A stretch of 64,000 bases of DNA from Telopea speciosissima (lineage: Eukaryota > Streptophyta > Magnoliopsida > Proteales > Proteaceae): contig NC_057924.1 of assembly GCF_018873765.1 (NCBI RefSeq), forward strand, positions 13,603,001 to 13,667,000, written 5' to 3'. The first letter of the stretch is position 1, and every line of letters begins with the position of its first letter. The notes beneath the pieces are model-generated. The model saw only the letters and a program-made list of their open reading frames with translations. It ran no database searches and had not been told where the DNA came from. A program made the translations under genes and the position numbers. Positions 1-14,000 of the stretch are shown here, in pieces.

Positions 1-2052
1 ATAGTGTTATTTTATGTAAAATTGTTAATTTTCTCCCAAAACCTACCCAACTCAATCCAATCCATGCATTTCTACCTTCCCCTACTCCATGATTAGGGCC
101 AATCAGGGTCAGCGTGGCCTGACCCGGCGTGGCCTGACCCTGAGGGTGGGTCAGGTCGGGCCTGGGTCTAGCTAAGGGGAGTCATGGTTGAGTTGGGGTT
201 TTGAAAAACCCGGCCCAACCTGACCCTGTTGCAACCCTATTACTTACTATACGAATATCAGATTATATCAAACATAGATCCGTGGTTTAAGACACATTTT
301 AGGGATAGTGTCCAGTTTAATTATCTTTTATGGTAAGGGTGAATGAAGATCATAAGAAGATTTCTAAAGTAAATGAGTTCATCTTTTATGGTAACTGCCA
401 ATGAAGATCAAAAGAAGATTTCTAAATTAAGTTCAGGTTACACTTTTGCTTTTGGTAAGTACAATCTCACCCAATTGGCAAGTTAAGGTTTTGGAAACCT
501 TACTTGCACAAGGCAAAAAGGAGCTTTTAGCTTTTAGTTGTGGGAGAGTAGCTTGAGGGGTATATATATGGTTGTTTCCTTAAGGTGTGAGCCTCTTGGA
601 GAGGTGGTCACCCTACTCTCTAGTGTGTGCGGGGTCCTTGGAGTGCTTTTGAATCACGCACCTAACCGAGCCGAGCTGGGCCATGGTTGAGGTCGGGGTG
701 TGGGTGTGGGCAAAACCTTACAGTATAAGTTTTGCATTTTTTGAGTTTTAATTTACATATTAAAATTCGGTTTGGTTCATCTATGTATAGAACCACATGC
801 CTATTCATATACGTATATAGGGAAATACGTATTGTCATACCTCCTTTGCAAGAGTTGCACCCTGTACGTAGGTCACCTGTATTTGTATGGATATATCCCT
901 TCATGAAAGGGTACTCCAACACTATACATACAAAGTTTTACCTACCATTTGTAATACACAACAGAAATGAATTGTCTTTGCAACAATCCGTTCCAGAGAC
1001 CAGGTTTTATTGTATTTTCTTTATTTAAGAGAGGGCTAGTATAGCCGTTTGGTATCCTTAGTATTCGTATCTGGTTCTACAACCTATACGTTTAGGAGTT
1101 GTTTCATCTTGGAGGGTAAGGTGCAAGGTCAACCCCATTGCAGAAGTGGGGGCATCTAAATCCTTAAGGAAAGTATCTTTCAGATACGACCTAACTCGGT
1201 TTGTTCGTACTTCTGCCTTTCTGGTTTGTTTCTCTCTGCGACTGTTGTGCAATTACAGGTATTTTTCTATCTCTGTATATTTGATTAGTCTTACAGTATA
1301 TGCCTTGTATAACATCTCTCCCACAATTTCTATCCCTCCCTCTCCTTTGTGCTTGTGAGGTGTGAGTTTGTTTTTTTTTGGTTTTAAGAAGCCCCACTTG
1401 GATGATGAGTTGTGTCCCACTTTATTGCAACTGATTGGTGGATTCAAGGACTTGAACAAGCCAATCCATCTCTTGCTTCACTGTCGAAGAATTATAACCA
1501 AACACATCACGTTAAAATGCAATTTTCCTCTGACATGGTTAAATTATTAGTTTCTCTCTTGTTCTGAATATGTGGATCCTTTGTGAATGATACCTTTTTT
1601 CAAGACATCTAAGCATATTCCTTCCGACATTATATTTTTAATCTTAAACCCCTAAAAAATAATCATATACTCATAGTTGACCTTTTATATGAGTGGACCA
1701 CCTCTTATTTGATAAAGGCAAACTGTTGTGTTTGTCATTCGAAGGAAAAAAATAAAAATTAAAAAAAAAAATCCAAATGGCATTATTTAATTTGGTGGTC
1801 AACTTTCTTAGTGGACCTTGGGGACCTTTAAAAGTTACCAAGATTTAAATATAAAAAAATAACACTAATTGGTCGTATGGTTATTGCTCGACCACATGAA
1901 ATTATCACTCAACTCTCACTAAAAAATTCTATTTAGTCATACGCTAGCATGCGCTCTTATCCCCCTCTCCCTTTCACTCACAGAGGTGCAGTTACTACAT
2001 GATAAGTCAACGATCTCTTACCCTTTAAATATAGGGAAAAAGAATTTTGTCC
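1..2052. other. Intergenic, no gene recognised
   Basis: Both strands were read and no coding exon with plausible splice borders or protein similarity was found. It contains GC-rich GGGTCAGG-type repeat sequence near 100-240 and 660-715, and a short tandem duplication at 323-432. The remainder is AT-rich sequence typical of plant intergenic DNA. Confidence 0.6.
323..432. repeat. Two-copy tandem duplication, period 58 bp
   Basis: ATCTTTTATGGTAA followed by GAAGATCA-AAGAAGATTTCTAAA occurs at 323 and again at 381, with a few substitutions. It is a simple local duplication with no coding content. Confidence 0.75.
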
Positions 2053-2183
2053 GGGAGTATGGCCTACGCCAGCACTTCCATGAGTCTGTCTCTCTCTTCC
2101 TCATATGAAAAGACATCTTTGACCCCTTGTTTTGAGGAGCAAAGAGATAGACTCATGTGAGTACTAACGTAGGCCACACTTCC
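2053..2183. mobile_element. Foldback MITE, family F2 (GGGAGTGTGGCCTA ends), copy 1
   Basis: The left arm (GGGAGTATGGCCTACGCC, 2053-2070) pairs with the right arm around 2160-2183 (ACGTAGGCCACACTTCC). Inside the arms, GAGTCTGTCTCTCTC pairs with GAGATAGACTCATG, so the element is a nearly full-length hairpin of about 130 bp without coding capacity. A second close copy is at 35420-35550 and a diverged one at 57559-57660. The superfamily is not known to me. Confidence 0.65.
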
Positions 2184-3616
2184 AAAGAGAAAACTACTTC
2201 TCTTAAATATATTATGTTTAGAAGCGTCACTACTTGGATTGGGGAATAATTGACAAAAACCAGAACTTCAGATATGACAAGCTGATGGTTTTGTGAGAAT
2301 TAAGGATTTGTATTTTATATCTATATCTATCTCTCTACCTTTTGCCTCAGGGATGGGAAGCTTAGGTAATGATTCTATATTTTATGCATCTAAGGAAGAG
2401 AGTGTAACCTCTATCAATTTTCAATTCTGAAGATGTAACGAGACAGTCAAGCTCATCCACTCGTGGAAGATGAGTTGCCTTTTAAATGTAATAAAATAGT
2501 CCATTTTGACCCATTTAAGAATGGTTTTTTTTTTTTTCTTTGGACTAATGAGTGAGCTCTTATAATTGAATTATAATAAGTGATAAGAGAAATACGATTT
2601 CTTTCTAAAGAAAAAGATTAATGGCTTTGTTTGTATCTAGGTAAAACCCATATAAAATAAAGGACAAAGTTTTCCTTTACCATGCAGTGAAGGTTCAGCC
2701 ACCAGTCTAGTGTCCACCAAACCCCTATAGGATTTTAATATGTTTCCAAAATAGCCCTGATACTTTTTTCACATCCATCCAAAAACCCACGGTGAATTCA
2801 CTGTGTCTGAAGGAAAACTCGGGCCACAAATAAAATTTTCAGATAAAATCAGCACAAAAGAAGATAGATTTATTTGAAAATTTTTCTTTGTCGCAGATGG
2901 AGTCTATAGAACGGGGGTTGTGAATTGTGATTCAAAAGGTTTAATCAGGGTAGGGTAAGCATTTGGGAGGGAATTAGTATAATAAAGAAGTTCATTGGAA
3001 ATGGACTAATAGGTGATCCACCTAATGGGACTAGGCTGAAATAGAAATTTATATTCGTTTTAATTTGCAGTTTGCTGTTTTTCCAGCAAAAGTTTACTCT
3101 ACAATAAATCCAGCGATCCAACTGGTCAGGCCTGAAGTAGAGCACTATTTTTTGTTGAAACCCATCAAGAAGTGAACATCACACTCAAAGTTACAACTAT
3201 ATATAGATGTAAAGTCTACTTTTAGATAATTAATAGTATCTTGCTGAGTTGCAAAATAGCGGCCATGGTTGCAACAACTTCAGTAGTTCAGTTCAGCTTC
3301 ACAAACTGACAGTTGTGATTTTCAGTAGAATCTGTTCTGATCTTACTCCTCTTAGAAACTCAATTCTTCTCTACTTTTATCACTTTAGAATGCGTTTTAG
3401 ACCTAGAATCTATTCTAAGAATGCATAACAAATACAGCTTCATCGTTATAGACGATGGGCCTTACCTCTACAGGACATTATGAGCTATTGACCCCAGGCC
3501 TGCCATAGTTCTTCTAGTTATCTATTCTTCCTTTCCTCCATCATTCGATCTGAATTCCACATATTTTTTGGATGCACAAGGACTCATCATCTAAATATTT
3601 CATATATATTAAAAAA
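2184..3616. other. Intergenic, no gene recognised
   Basis: AT-rich sequence with several poly-T and poly-A runs. No exon, RNA gene or transposon protein was seen on either strand. Confidence 0.5.
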
Positions 3617-3811
3617 ATGTCTTCATGCTATCACCCTGAGCTTTAAGGGCCATAATGCAGTGCAAGGTCCCCTGAGAGGTAGATTCAGTCTAATCTAACA
3701 ATGTCTTCATGCTGTCACCCTGAGCTTTAAGGGCCATAATGCAGTGCCAGGTCCCCAGAGAGGCAGATTCAGTCTAATCTAACAATGTCTTCATGCTGTC
3801 ACCCTGAGCTT
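3617..3811. repeat. Tandem repeat, 84-bp unit, about 2.3 copies
   Basis: ATGTCTTCATGCT(A/G)TCACCC begins at 3617, 3701 and 3785, each followed by CTGAGCTTTAAGGGCC in the two full copies. The third copy stops at about 3811. Copies differ by a few bases only. It lies about 1 kb downstream of the thioredoxin stop codon. Confidence 0.9.
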
Positions 3812-3927
3812 TTAAAATTAAACCAAGAAATGGCCCCCTATTTTATTTCATCCTAGATTTCAAAATGCAGCCATGCATAAATATAAATATTAATGAGTAC
3901 AAAATAGGTTGAATTTCACTGACACCA

Positions 3928-4055
3928 GGTGATTAGGGAAGATGAATCCTCACTGTATACATAATTTTTCACAATCTATTCAAGAAATTTCTATTGGTGA
4001 TTAGGGAAGATGAACCCTCACTGTATAAATAATTTCACAATCTATCCAAGAAATG
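3928..4055. repeat. Tandem duplication, 68-bp unit, two copies
   Basis: GGTGATTAGGGAAGATGAA begins at 3928 and 3996. Each copy runs through CCTCACTGTATA and CACAATCTAT to CAAGAAAT. It is a second independent local duplication directly next to the 84-bp repeat. Confidence 0.9.
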
Positions 4056-4776
4056 TCACCAAATAGAATCACAATTTAGGAGAATAAAATGTGAGAATAT
4101 GTATTGACACTTTTATGACAAGCAGAACAACTAAAGCCAAAAGTATCTTCCCAAACCAGTATAGCCATGGTGATTTTATCACCTGTACCCACCAATCAAT
4201 ACTTGATCCTTTGAGCTGTTCAGCTGGATCCGTCGCACAAGGTTTTTGGTCTCTACCCGGTCCCAAGATTTTTTGGTTGCGCAAACCAAAGGGAATGATG
4301 ACTTTGGGTTGTACCAAGTCTGAAACCAAGTGAAATAATGTTTTGACCCTCCAAAATTATCTTTCTCAAACCAGTATCATCAATATATAAATCAAAATAG
4401 CCATGGTGATGGTGTCACCTATACCCATCACATGTTAAATTGTTTAGAATTTACCAAAAAAAGTTGTTCGTCCAACATATTTATTCACCAAGTACAGCAA
4501 AGCAAGACTACAACGAAAGAGGGCTCATTATGAATACATCAGCACAACATTATTATTTACCCACATCAAAATTCCAGAAAGAGATGCTAAAATGTGTCCA
4601 AGTATGTAGGAGACATGTTTTATATGATAAGAACAAGAGATACTGCAGTCTCCAACTATACACATCATGCTAAAGATTTACCAGGCAGTACATACATCCA
4701 AACATGCCACATCAAAAGCTTTAAGAGATTGTCAGATAGTACTAGAAACAGGCCATTAATTGTGAGCTTACTTTCT
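4056..4776 (-). other. 3' flank of the thioredoxin gene
   Basis: Sequence downstream of the stop codon of the minus-strand thioredoxin. On the minus strand an AATAAA hexamer occurs near 4484-4479, about 295 bases after the stop, and is a candidate polyadenylation signal. No other gene was seen. Confidence 0.4.
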
Positions 4777-5090
4777 CTACAAGAATTTCTCAATGCTGGC
4801 AGTCAGCGTGCTTTTAGGCACAGCACCAATAACTGTGTCTTTCTTCTCACCATCCTTGAAGATAATGATGGTTGGAATGCTTCGAATACCATATTGAGTA
4901 GCCACTGGATGGCACTCATCAGTGTTCAATTTATAGCATTTCATCTTTCCAGCATATTGCTTTGATAGTTCACCGATAATGGGGTGGATCATGCGGCAGG
5001 GTCCACACCATGGGGCCCAGAACTCAACCAGCACAGGCAGATCACAGTCAAGGACAAGCGACTTCCATGTTTCCTCAGTCACAGCTGGCA
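4777..5090 (-). CDS. TRXM: Thioredoxin m exon 2 (catalytic domain)
   Basis: The acceptor ATGCAG^TGCC ends at 5091. The exon encodes residues 86-189, the entire catalytic domain with both redox cysteines (114 and 117), and stops with TAG at 4779-4777. No internal intron is present. Confidence 0.95.
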
Positions 5091-8000
5091 CTGCATTTAT
5101 AAATAAAAAAAAAATGAGAAATCTCAACTTCATAAAAAGAGAATGAAGATTTGTAAACCACAAAGATGAATAAAGATATACTAGACCAATACAGTATCAG
5201 TGCTGTTCAGATCATCCACATTCAACCAGAGGTTCTTGACACAAGAACATATCACTTGATCAAAAATGTCCCCGGCATGAACTTCATTTGGTTCTCAACA
5301 TTTTGGACAGTATGACAGTACCAACATTTCTAAGGTCATACACTTTTCCTTGCACTCTTATCCTTCTCTTTTTTTGGATGGGGTGGGGGCGTTTGGATTA
5401 ACGCAATATCATGCTGCTGAATCAACCATGTCTTAATAAACTATGGTGTTGACAATCCAATGAATGCATTAACTCATCTTTTGGGTTTATGCAGATTTTC
5501 CCATCAGTATCTTTCAGAAATTATTGAATTATTTTATGTCAAGAAAAGAGAACCGTAGCTTTACATCAAGGTGAACAAGTAGAGTTGGGCAGTGGCAACA
5601 AAGCAGGTTAAACTGGTGCCCACCCCATACCACCCCTACTAATTAGGGTATGGAATAACTCTTATTGGTTTAGGGTCAGGCACAGGACCACCCTGCCTCA
5701 CACAGTGGGTATTTCACATGCTTACCTAAAATTGGTGAGACCCATGCAGGTTTTACAATGTGAGGGCAGCTTCATTTTGAGCAGGAGCCAGATCCATTGC
5801 CAACCAAGGATGGAGAACAGAAAACCTCACTATATTGACTTGATCAAGTCAATTCAATCAGGTTTTTAAGTCCAAAGAAAATCAAACAAGTAGGCTATGA
5901 AATCAATTCCAATTTGAAGAACATGACATTGACTAATTGGTTGAAGACTTCCATGACTTTTTAAACTCACAAACATCGAATAAAAAATGCATGTCAATTT
6001 GAACAAAGACTTCAGGTTTTTGTTTTGTGCCAATGGAATTTTAAGCATCCAACAGTTTTATATTGAAATTGATGACAATCCTAAAATCAGAATTTGAGAA
6101 ATAAAAGAAACCCATAACAAAGGAGTCTGAATTTGCAGAGTTGAGAGATTCACACTCTAACTCAGCAAGGAACAAATCAAGAATATTCGGATGCTTCAAT
6201 GGTTGACCAACAAGAACCTCCAAAGGATCCTTCTCAACACCCTACGTCCCTCTCAAGAGTAATATAAAATTCGAAAGATAAACTATATTATTTCAAAGAA
6301 AACTAACTGGTGACTTGAAAGTCTATCATGTGTAATAGATTGGCAGACCATGTTATATGAATTAGAAACGATGGGGTGAAGATGCAAATTGCAAAAAGGC
6401 TGTGAAGCTTGACAAAGTGTCAAGGATTTCAAAGCATGGCCCAGTTCATTGGCCCACGGCAAACTGAGAGGTGGGATTAAAGAGTCCTTTTGGACCACTT
6501 GATCAAAACACTACACTCATCTAATGGATGACTGATTGCCGACCTAAACAAAGCATCCAAAAGGCAAGGGATCCCTTGACCTGAGGCCCACCGGGGTGGA
6601 CTTGGGCCTTTGGATCTGCTGATATTCCCTTCCACCTTCTCAGCCTGTCCCCTGGTTCATTTCTTCAGTTTCTGCCCTGTTTGTGAGATCAGTAGGAGTA
6701 TTTTAACCTGCTGATTACATACAACTCTCTGCTGATTAAGGTTTTCGAGGGCCCTATAGTTCCTTTTATCATGAAGGCCAGTTCAGTAATAGTTCAAATC
6801 CTTCTAACTGGCTACTGCGGCGCACTCTCGAAGTCGCACACTATCTCTTTCCTGCAACAGAGTCAAGTCGAGCAGCGAGCTTCGCTTTCAGAGCGAAGCG
6901 AGCCATGCTAGCCTATTACGTTTTTCAGCAGCAAGCGGGGCTTCAAATCTTAGAATTCCATATTTTTTTTTCAAAGTTCTCTACATATTGTTCAATTTGT
7001 AGAGTCCCCGGTTGTCCATTCGGAATTTGTGACTTGGCTGTTTACCAAAAACAGAGGTCTCCGCAAAGTTGTAAGACCATGTATGGGGGCTGACGCTTGC
7101 CCAGTGCCAGAGGATTCTTGATTATTCAGGACCTGATCGAATCCTATGCAATATTCGTTCTAATTTCACGTATTCATGTTGGCCTATTCCATTCAAACAA
7201 TCTATCCTTATTCAAATCTTTCTTTTCACACCTATGTCCTCACTTCCCCTTTTCTGTCCAAACCCTTAAGTTGCTAATATCCTGGCTTTTCCATATTCTG
7301 TTTCATACCCATAATCCACAGCCTCAGTACTACCTGACCATTCCACAAGTGTGACCTATTTTCCCTGAGTTAAGATCTTGTTTGGGACTATTTGAAGCTT
7401 TCAAATCTGTCCTACATTACAGACAGCTCAAAAGATGATGCCCCATACATGCTTGTTTTGCAGACTAGTAATATCTTTTCAGGTAAGCATCTCAAAGGAG
7501 AAAAAAAAGAGTCTTCAATTCTGGCCCTACCATTGGGCTCATAATGGGGTCTTCCGTTCCTGGAATATAGTGTTCCAAACGTGGTCTTCATCAGAAAAGG
7601 CCTTGAATGGAACATCTGTCATGAGTGTAAACTGAAGCTCAAGACATAAGCTTACAGAGAAAGATCCAGATGGTTCTGACCCAGCAATGATGGACATCAA
7701 AATAGAAACTTCATCAAGAAATGTTGAATCATGACCTTCCACAGACAACAGAATAATGAAAAAATCAAAAGATATAAGCTTTTGAACAAAGACGCACATG
7801 GTTCCAGCCCAGTCAATCATGGAGCACAGAATGGAAACATCAGCAAGGAATATTCAATCAAGACCTTCTGCAACTGATATATCAATAACAAAAATTAAAA
7901 GGAAATCTCTAATGAAAACCCCCAAACCAGTCATTATAAAACATGAACCAATCACAGAGTCTCAAACAGAACCCCCTCCAAACTGCTGTCAAAGCTCTTT

Positions 8001-11000
8001 TCAGTTAAATTAAGGGCTATCCACGTTTAAGCATGTTGAGAAGGGATGGAATCCAAAGACAACTCTGACAGCCATGACATGCTCATTTATTGACAAGACC
8101 TTGGGCAAGGAAAGGAAACTCGGAGAGTTTGAGTGAGAAAGGACTTGCAACTTCTGTCTTTTCAGTAAGGTAATACTCCTGCCAGTTAAACAATTGTTGG
8201 CAACAAGTCCTTCGAGGGTAAAACCAGAAACCAAAAGCACTCATTAATGAGTCAAAAAAGAAGAAAACATTAGATATAATCATTCAGGCATTATTACTAT
8301 TATTTTATTATAATTAATAAAAATAAGTATAACTATATTAATGAAACCAAAACAAAGCAACCTTTGAAAACATGGACAACTTCTTATGCTTATTTTGAAC
8401 TTGTTAAGAATTAAATTGTGTGTCTCAGGGAGAAACATAACCAGATCACAGGAAAAGAACAGATCTGGTAGGCTTCAGTAAATATACCAAACAAGGTCTG
8501 ATGGCCTCTTAAATTGAGGTCGATTAACCTCTTCCATTAGAAGAACAATCCTGCACAGTATGGATTGATTCTGAAAAAAGGAAGTTTGCCTTTTTGAAGA
8601 TTCCTACTTGTACAAGGACTTTTTAAAAAACTGCACCAAAACAGATCTTCTGGGTCTGAATTTAAGGTCAATTCGCCTATCTTGTTAGGGGCTTTCTTGT
8701 AATTTATGGAACTTACATTATTACACATACAGTCTTAGCAGGTTTATATGTAAAAACACATGAATGTCAGGGTCTTTATTATATTTTACACTTACATTAT
8801 TAATTTATTACAAATTCTGTCTTAGAGTCAATTAGGGTATTCTTTTCCCTAATTGATCTACTCTATTCTTCCCCTTAATTTCTTCTTCTTCTTCTTTTCT
8901 TGTTCATGCCTAGATACTGATTAGTACTGCTTTGATTATATATTTCTATTCCAAAACTTATGAACCTAACAAGGCCAGCCAACTGTGGTATAGCTAGTCT
9001 TTGCTAAAGTGGAAATCATTTTGATACAACAGTAAAGTGAACCTCAAATTGATAAAGATGCAAATTTTCTCTGTTCAGAACTCCCCAATATTTATTTAAA
9101 AAGAAAAGGATCTGTCTACTTAAAGGAAAAAAATGTAATCAACAAATCTCATACACCAACTCAGAATCAAGGCCGACACAATCAAAGGAGCAACTCTCTG
9201 AGGTAAATCAGAGAGATGAGTGGAACAATTGACATCAAGGTAGATCCATCTGCTCAAAATTTTGGGTGCAAAACTAGAGTAGATGAAATGAAACAGATTA
9301 GGTACCTTATACTAACAGAACTTTCTAAATATAGCAATAAATAGATGAGCTACTTAAAATGATTAAGCGATTAAGGGTACACATTGAGTGGGTTTGGTGG
9401 GCTGGACTCTGGAGGACTTGGGCTCATGGAGGTTTCGTGTTACCAAGGGCATCAACCAAAGCCCAATGCAACCCAACCTCAGTGTTTCTTCTTCTTCTTC
9501 TTCTTCTTTTTTTTATTTTTTATTTTTTTATTTTTTTTTTAAATAAAAAATTCTGTTGGGTAGGGGAGGGGGGAGGGGTTAGTGCTCAGGCAGGTTTGGG
9601 TAAAACCAGCTCCAGTGCCCACCCCTGTAATACGATTTATAAACTTAGCCAAATATGAGCATTAATGGATTGTCTAGATTGTAGGGAAGCAATTCCATTG
9701 CTTGCTCTTTCATGAATATCTAATTCTAGTACAAGCATAATGAGGATGGAAATGGGTTTGCCCCCATCATGTTAGGTTTTGGCAATTTTGGGACATGTCG
9801 AAAGCCTCAACTCTAACCGAACCCTTTTCTTTATCGCGTCAAAATATCCCTACCCTAACAAAACCCATTTATTAATGTGTTATGTTCATGTTGACCCATG
9901 AGAACACATGACGTTAATATTATAGTAGTCCCAATTCAAAGGGAAACTTTTAGATTCATGTCAAAGGACTTTTTTTTTAGTAGAATCAAAGTTTCTTTAC
10001 AAAATGACAAGAAAAGACTTGAACTCTAACGAATGCATAGAAATACATGAATCAAAATATCAAGCAACACTCTTCATCAATGGTTAGGTCTATTACAGAC
10101 ATAATATATATATATATATATATTCTTTAGTGTTTGCTACTGAAACCCTATCAAATGGGTTGAGTGGGTAAAGCACCCTCAACCCTAACAGGCTAACAGA
10201 ACCTGTTTATTAAGCATGCACTATCCAGTGTTGTGTCATGTTCAATTTCTATTGTGTTGGATTTCCTTCAACCCTAACCCTGTAATATTGCATCGTGGTA
10301 AGCGTCAGGTTGGCGTTTGGGAATTTCCACCCCTATGTCAAAGGGTAGCTTGTGTTTTTTCACAGTCCAGCTACATATGTCATTTTGTATTCAATGGGAT
10401 TTGGTATTTGCATTGTCCAATAGCATTTCAGACTCTCTATATTCACATTGCCTGAATTACAGGGAGTTAAGTAGTTAAATTCCATTAGGGAATTCAGTAC
10501 CTTGTGGTTCTGCCACAACACCAACCAATGTGTATTGTGATACTTCCTTTGCTCAGTTAGGATGTCATCTGCCATTGGTACATGGACAGATTTCTAGAAA
10601 TTCTTAGGTTTAAAACACTAGAAAACTGTAATGCCAAGACACAGAGAAAACATGTTAATAGAGCACATAGAAAACTGAAGGACTTAGACAGGTCCAGTAA
10701 CTTGTATTGTAGGCAATCCTAGTTGTCATGGCGATTACGTGACCTTAGGCGTTGGAGGAGCTAGGTGCCCTAGGCGTGCAATATATGTAATATAGCAATG
10801 GAAATTTGATATAATTATGCTTATATACACCATAAAAGTCATACCAATGCAATTTAATATAATTATGCTAGTAATGACCTAATATGAGAAAACCAACATA
10901 TTAAATAAAACATGGGATATAACTAAGCATATTTATAAAAAAAAAGAAATAAACATAAATCAACGTAAACTTGTGAAGCGTCAAAAAACTGATATAATAC

Positions 11001-14000
11001 AAAGCGTGCTGTCACAAGGCCACAAGGAGCCGCTTAGGAGTCCAAGACGGTCGCCTTGGACCCAAGAGAGCATATGGACGCTAAACGACGCCTTGACAAC
11101 TATGGTAGACATCAAATGTTAAGTGTCTGAATAGTCTCCATGTGAGGTTAGACTTCAGCCCATAACTAAGATTTAACTCAAGATCACGAGGAAATGCAAA
11201 GAAATAACAAACTGAATCCAATTTTTTGGGGGTGTGGGATTTGGCTAGAACCAGTTGGTGGGCAGTGGCTACATAGAAAATAAGTTCCTTCCTGCATTAA
11301 TCATCAACTTGCAACAAACTAAAATATGAATAGCACACATACTGTGACATCAGTCAGCCATCTAATGAGCAAGATAACACCTTAACCAACAGTGGACATT
11401 TTTATTAAGGTATACTCCAATTTAGACTTGTTTTAATGAAGTTCCATGGTTTATAATAATTATGTAAGATAAACTAGAGAGACTGACCAAATAAAATTAG
11501 GAAACAATTAAACAATTACTGACCACTTTAACTTTGATTTGAGTTCTGTTTCTCCTGATAAGTAAGAGATTTTTTAGTTAAGGTATGAGAAATGCAAGAA
11601 AGAAGGATCTCACATACTTTGCACCCAAGTCAAGAGTTACACCAAAAGCCCATAATCCATGAAATGGAAAGGAAATTAAGCAATACAAATGGAAGTTCTA
11701 TCCTAATCAGAGATTTTTATCTCATAGTCTTTAATAGCTCGACATATGTTGGTTGAGTTGAGGCAATGTACCGATTTGATGACCATAAAGATGACTACAA
11801 GAGTTAACCGACTGACTGAACTGTGCATTAAACACGTGTAAAGATTATTTGCAAGGCATGACTTAAATGATGGCAAGGGTAGTCGGATGGAAGAATACAA
11901 CTGTACATAAAGTAATGATGTTAAACTGGATTCATCCTATGCAATAAATTCATTTCTTATCGAACTATAAAAACAATAACACAATCCTTCACTCCTAAAA
12001 AAAAATTATAAATGAAGTAAGTAACCAAAGGAAGGATTTATCCCTGCCATACCTAACAAAGTTAACATGAGAGAAGCAAAAAATAAGGAGCCCCTTCCCA
12101 AGAAATTGTTTACCGATATTCCGATATGTTGACGAACTTTAATATGGACACTTCTATTATTTACAGATTTACACTGAGGCCCTAAAGATGAGTATCTCTT
12201 TGGCTTTTCCAGCAGATCCATAAGCTGGTTCCAAGTAGTTAACCAAAGTCTCTAGCATTTCTCTCTGATCAACACTCCAATTTATTACAACTGGCACAAG
12301 TTTCCAGAAAGCAGGACCTTATCCCCCAGTCGTTGATACCCTGGGATGCCATTGTCCAACATTACCACTTGACTCATTTAAAGTTGGGACAGAACAGTGA
12401 ATAGGTTTGATCGGAATAGACAAATTTGATCCCTTGGATTGATATTCTGGCTGTTTGCAGAATTCATATAGTTCCATTGATTAATGATTATGATCAATAT
12501 GGATTATCGAATATGTCTATATGAATGGGCCCATCATACTCACGCTGTTATATTGACACACTGACTATTTTCTTATTAGTGTCCAAGCGAGCTTTATTTT
12601 GCAAGTTGTTAGTTTTCAATAAAGTACAGGTTGCCCTCCGACAATTATTCTTAATGCTTAATGTTCTGCAGATCTAAACTTAGCTGTTCGCCCTGATCTA
12701 GCTGTCATTTGAAGCCAACTTATCATCCTTCAAGTTCCACTCAGTCTTCCAGTCAAAGCAGATAATAGATTTTGACCGTAGCATAAATGAAAAAGTAAAG
12801 AGCCAGCAGCCAAAAACTTTGATATGTCCCAACTGTGAGTAGAATGAAAACCAAACCAACTACAGAACTTTCTGCTACTTAATGCAATAAGGATATAGGA
12901 CACGATTTAACTTTTCTCATGCAAATTATGCCCATTCCATCACTTCTTCCTAAGAAATTTCTACATATCCTCTGAAGACCCCACACGAATAATTGCTTAA
13001 AATCCATGACGTTCCACTGCTATGGAGTACACAGACTGAACAAATGTAACCACAAGAAATCAAAGAAAGATGACCCGGCATCTGAATTCTCAGTTGCACA
13101 TCCAGCCTATAGTTCTAGACACTCACTTGAGGACTCCTCTGCATCCAAAGAAAGATGACCAGGTTGTCTCCAGCATCTGAATTGTTAATCTTTTCACAAA
13201 CTCACAATTGACTCGCACAAGCTTCAATATTTGCAAGGGGTCGCTTCTCCCGTCATACAACCCACCAAAATCAGGCCAAGAATTTTCACTGTCTTGTCAT
13301 TGTCTTTCTTGAACCCTAAACTGATAGTCCTAACTAAACAAAGAACCTTTTGCATAGAGCTTACTTAAGGAACATAAAAGAAATGCAGAAACTTTCAAAG
13401 ATTGACACTGTAAAAAACACGGAAATGAACTTCAAAAATATTACAGAAGTTCCCCAACCGAATGGTAGCCAGAATTCATATATGCTTTATTTTTAGTCTG
13501 TTATTAAATCATAATCACAAAATTCATATTAATGTTCTAGATTCTAGTCCTATTTCCTTGCATCCAAGAAATGGCGATTCCCCCGAACTCTCAGGCATGC
13601 AAGAGTCAAACTAGGTTTTCCCAAATCATTTGGAAACCTGGATGAACCACAACAATCTGTCGTCTAAATCGATTGCAATAGGACACCAAAAGACAAAAAA
13701 TCAAGATCCATACATGAAATTACCATTAGATTAAAAAGATAATTGACAAACAATAGAAACCTAACCATCGAGAGCTGTCTCCTGAGCCTCGGAGACAATC
13801 CGTCTTGCTCTGGTAGAAATCCCCGCGTTCTTTAAGCTTACTGATGCAGATGAACGACTCAGACGACGGGAGTGAAGCTTTAAGCCCCTAAATTCCGGCA
13901 AAGAACCAATTCTCTGGCCGCTACAGAGAGCACGAACCGACGATACCTTCGTCGATGAAGGCAGAGAGCCTGTAAAGCTAGATGAACGAGGAACTGTAAC

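Larger units (their letters stand above)
5091..13765 (-). other. Thioredoxin m intron, 8.7 kb
   Basis: No other gene was found inside. It holds a hAT-like foldback element at 10719-11105, a (TA)n run at 10107-10122, a (TTC)n/poly-T stretch near 9484-9540 between GGGT-rich arms, and a small hairpin-bearing GC-richer patch at 6800-6930. Scattered open frames have no similarity I recognise and lack splice context. Confidence 0.8.
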
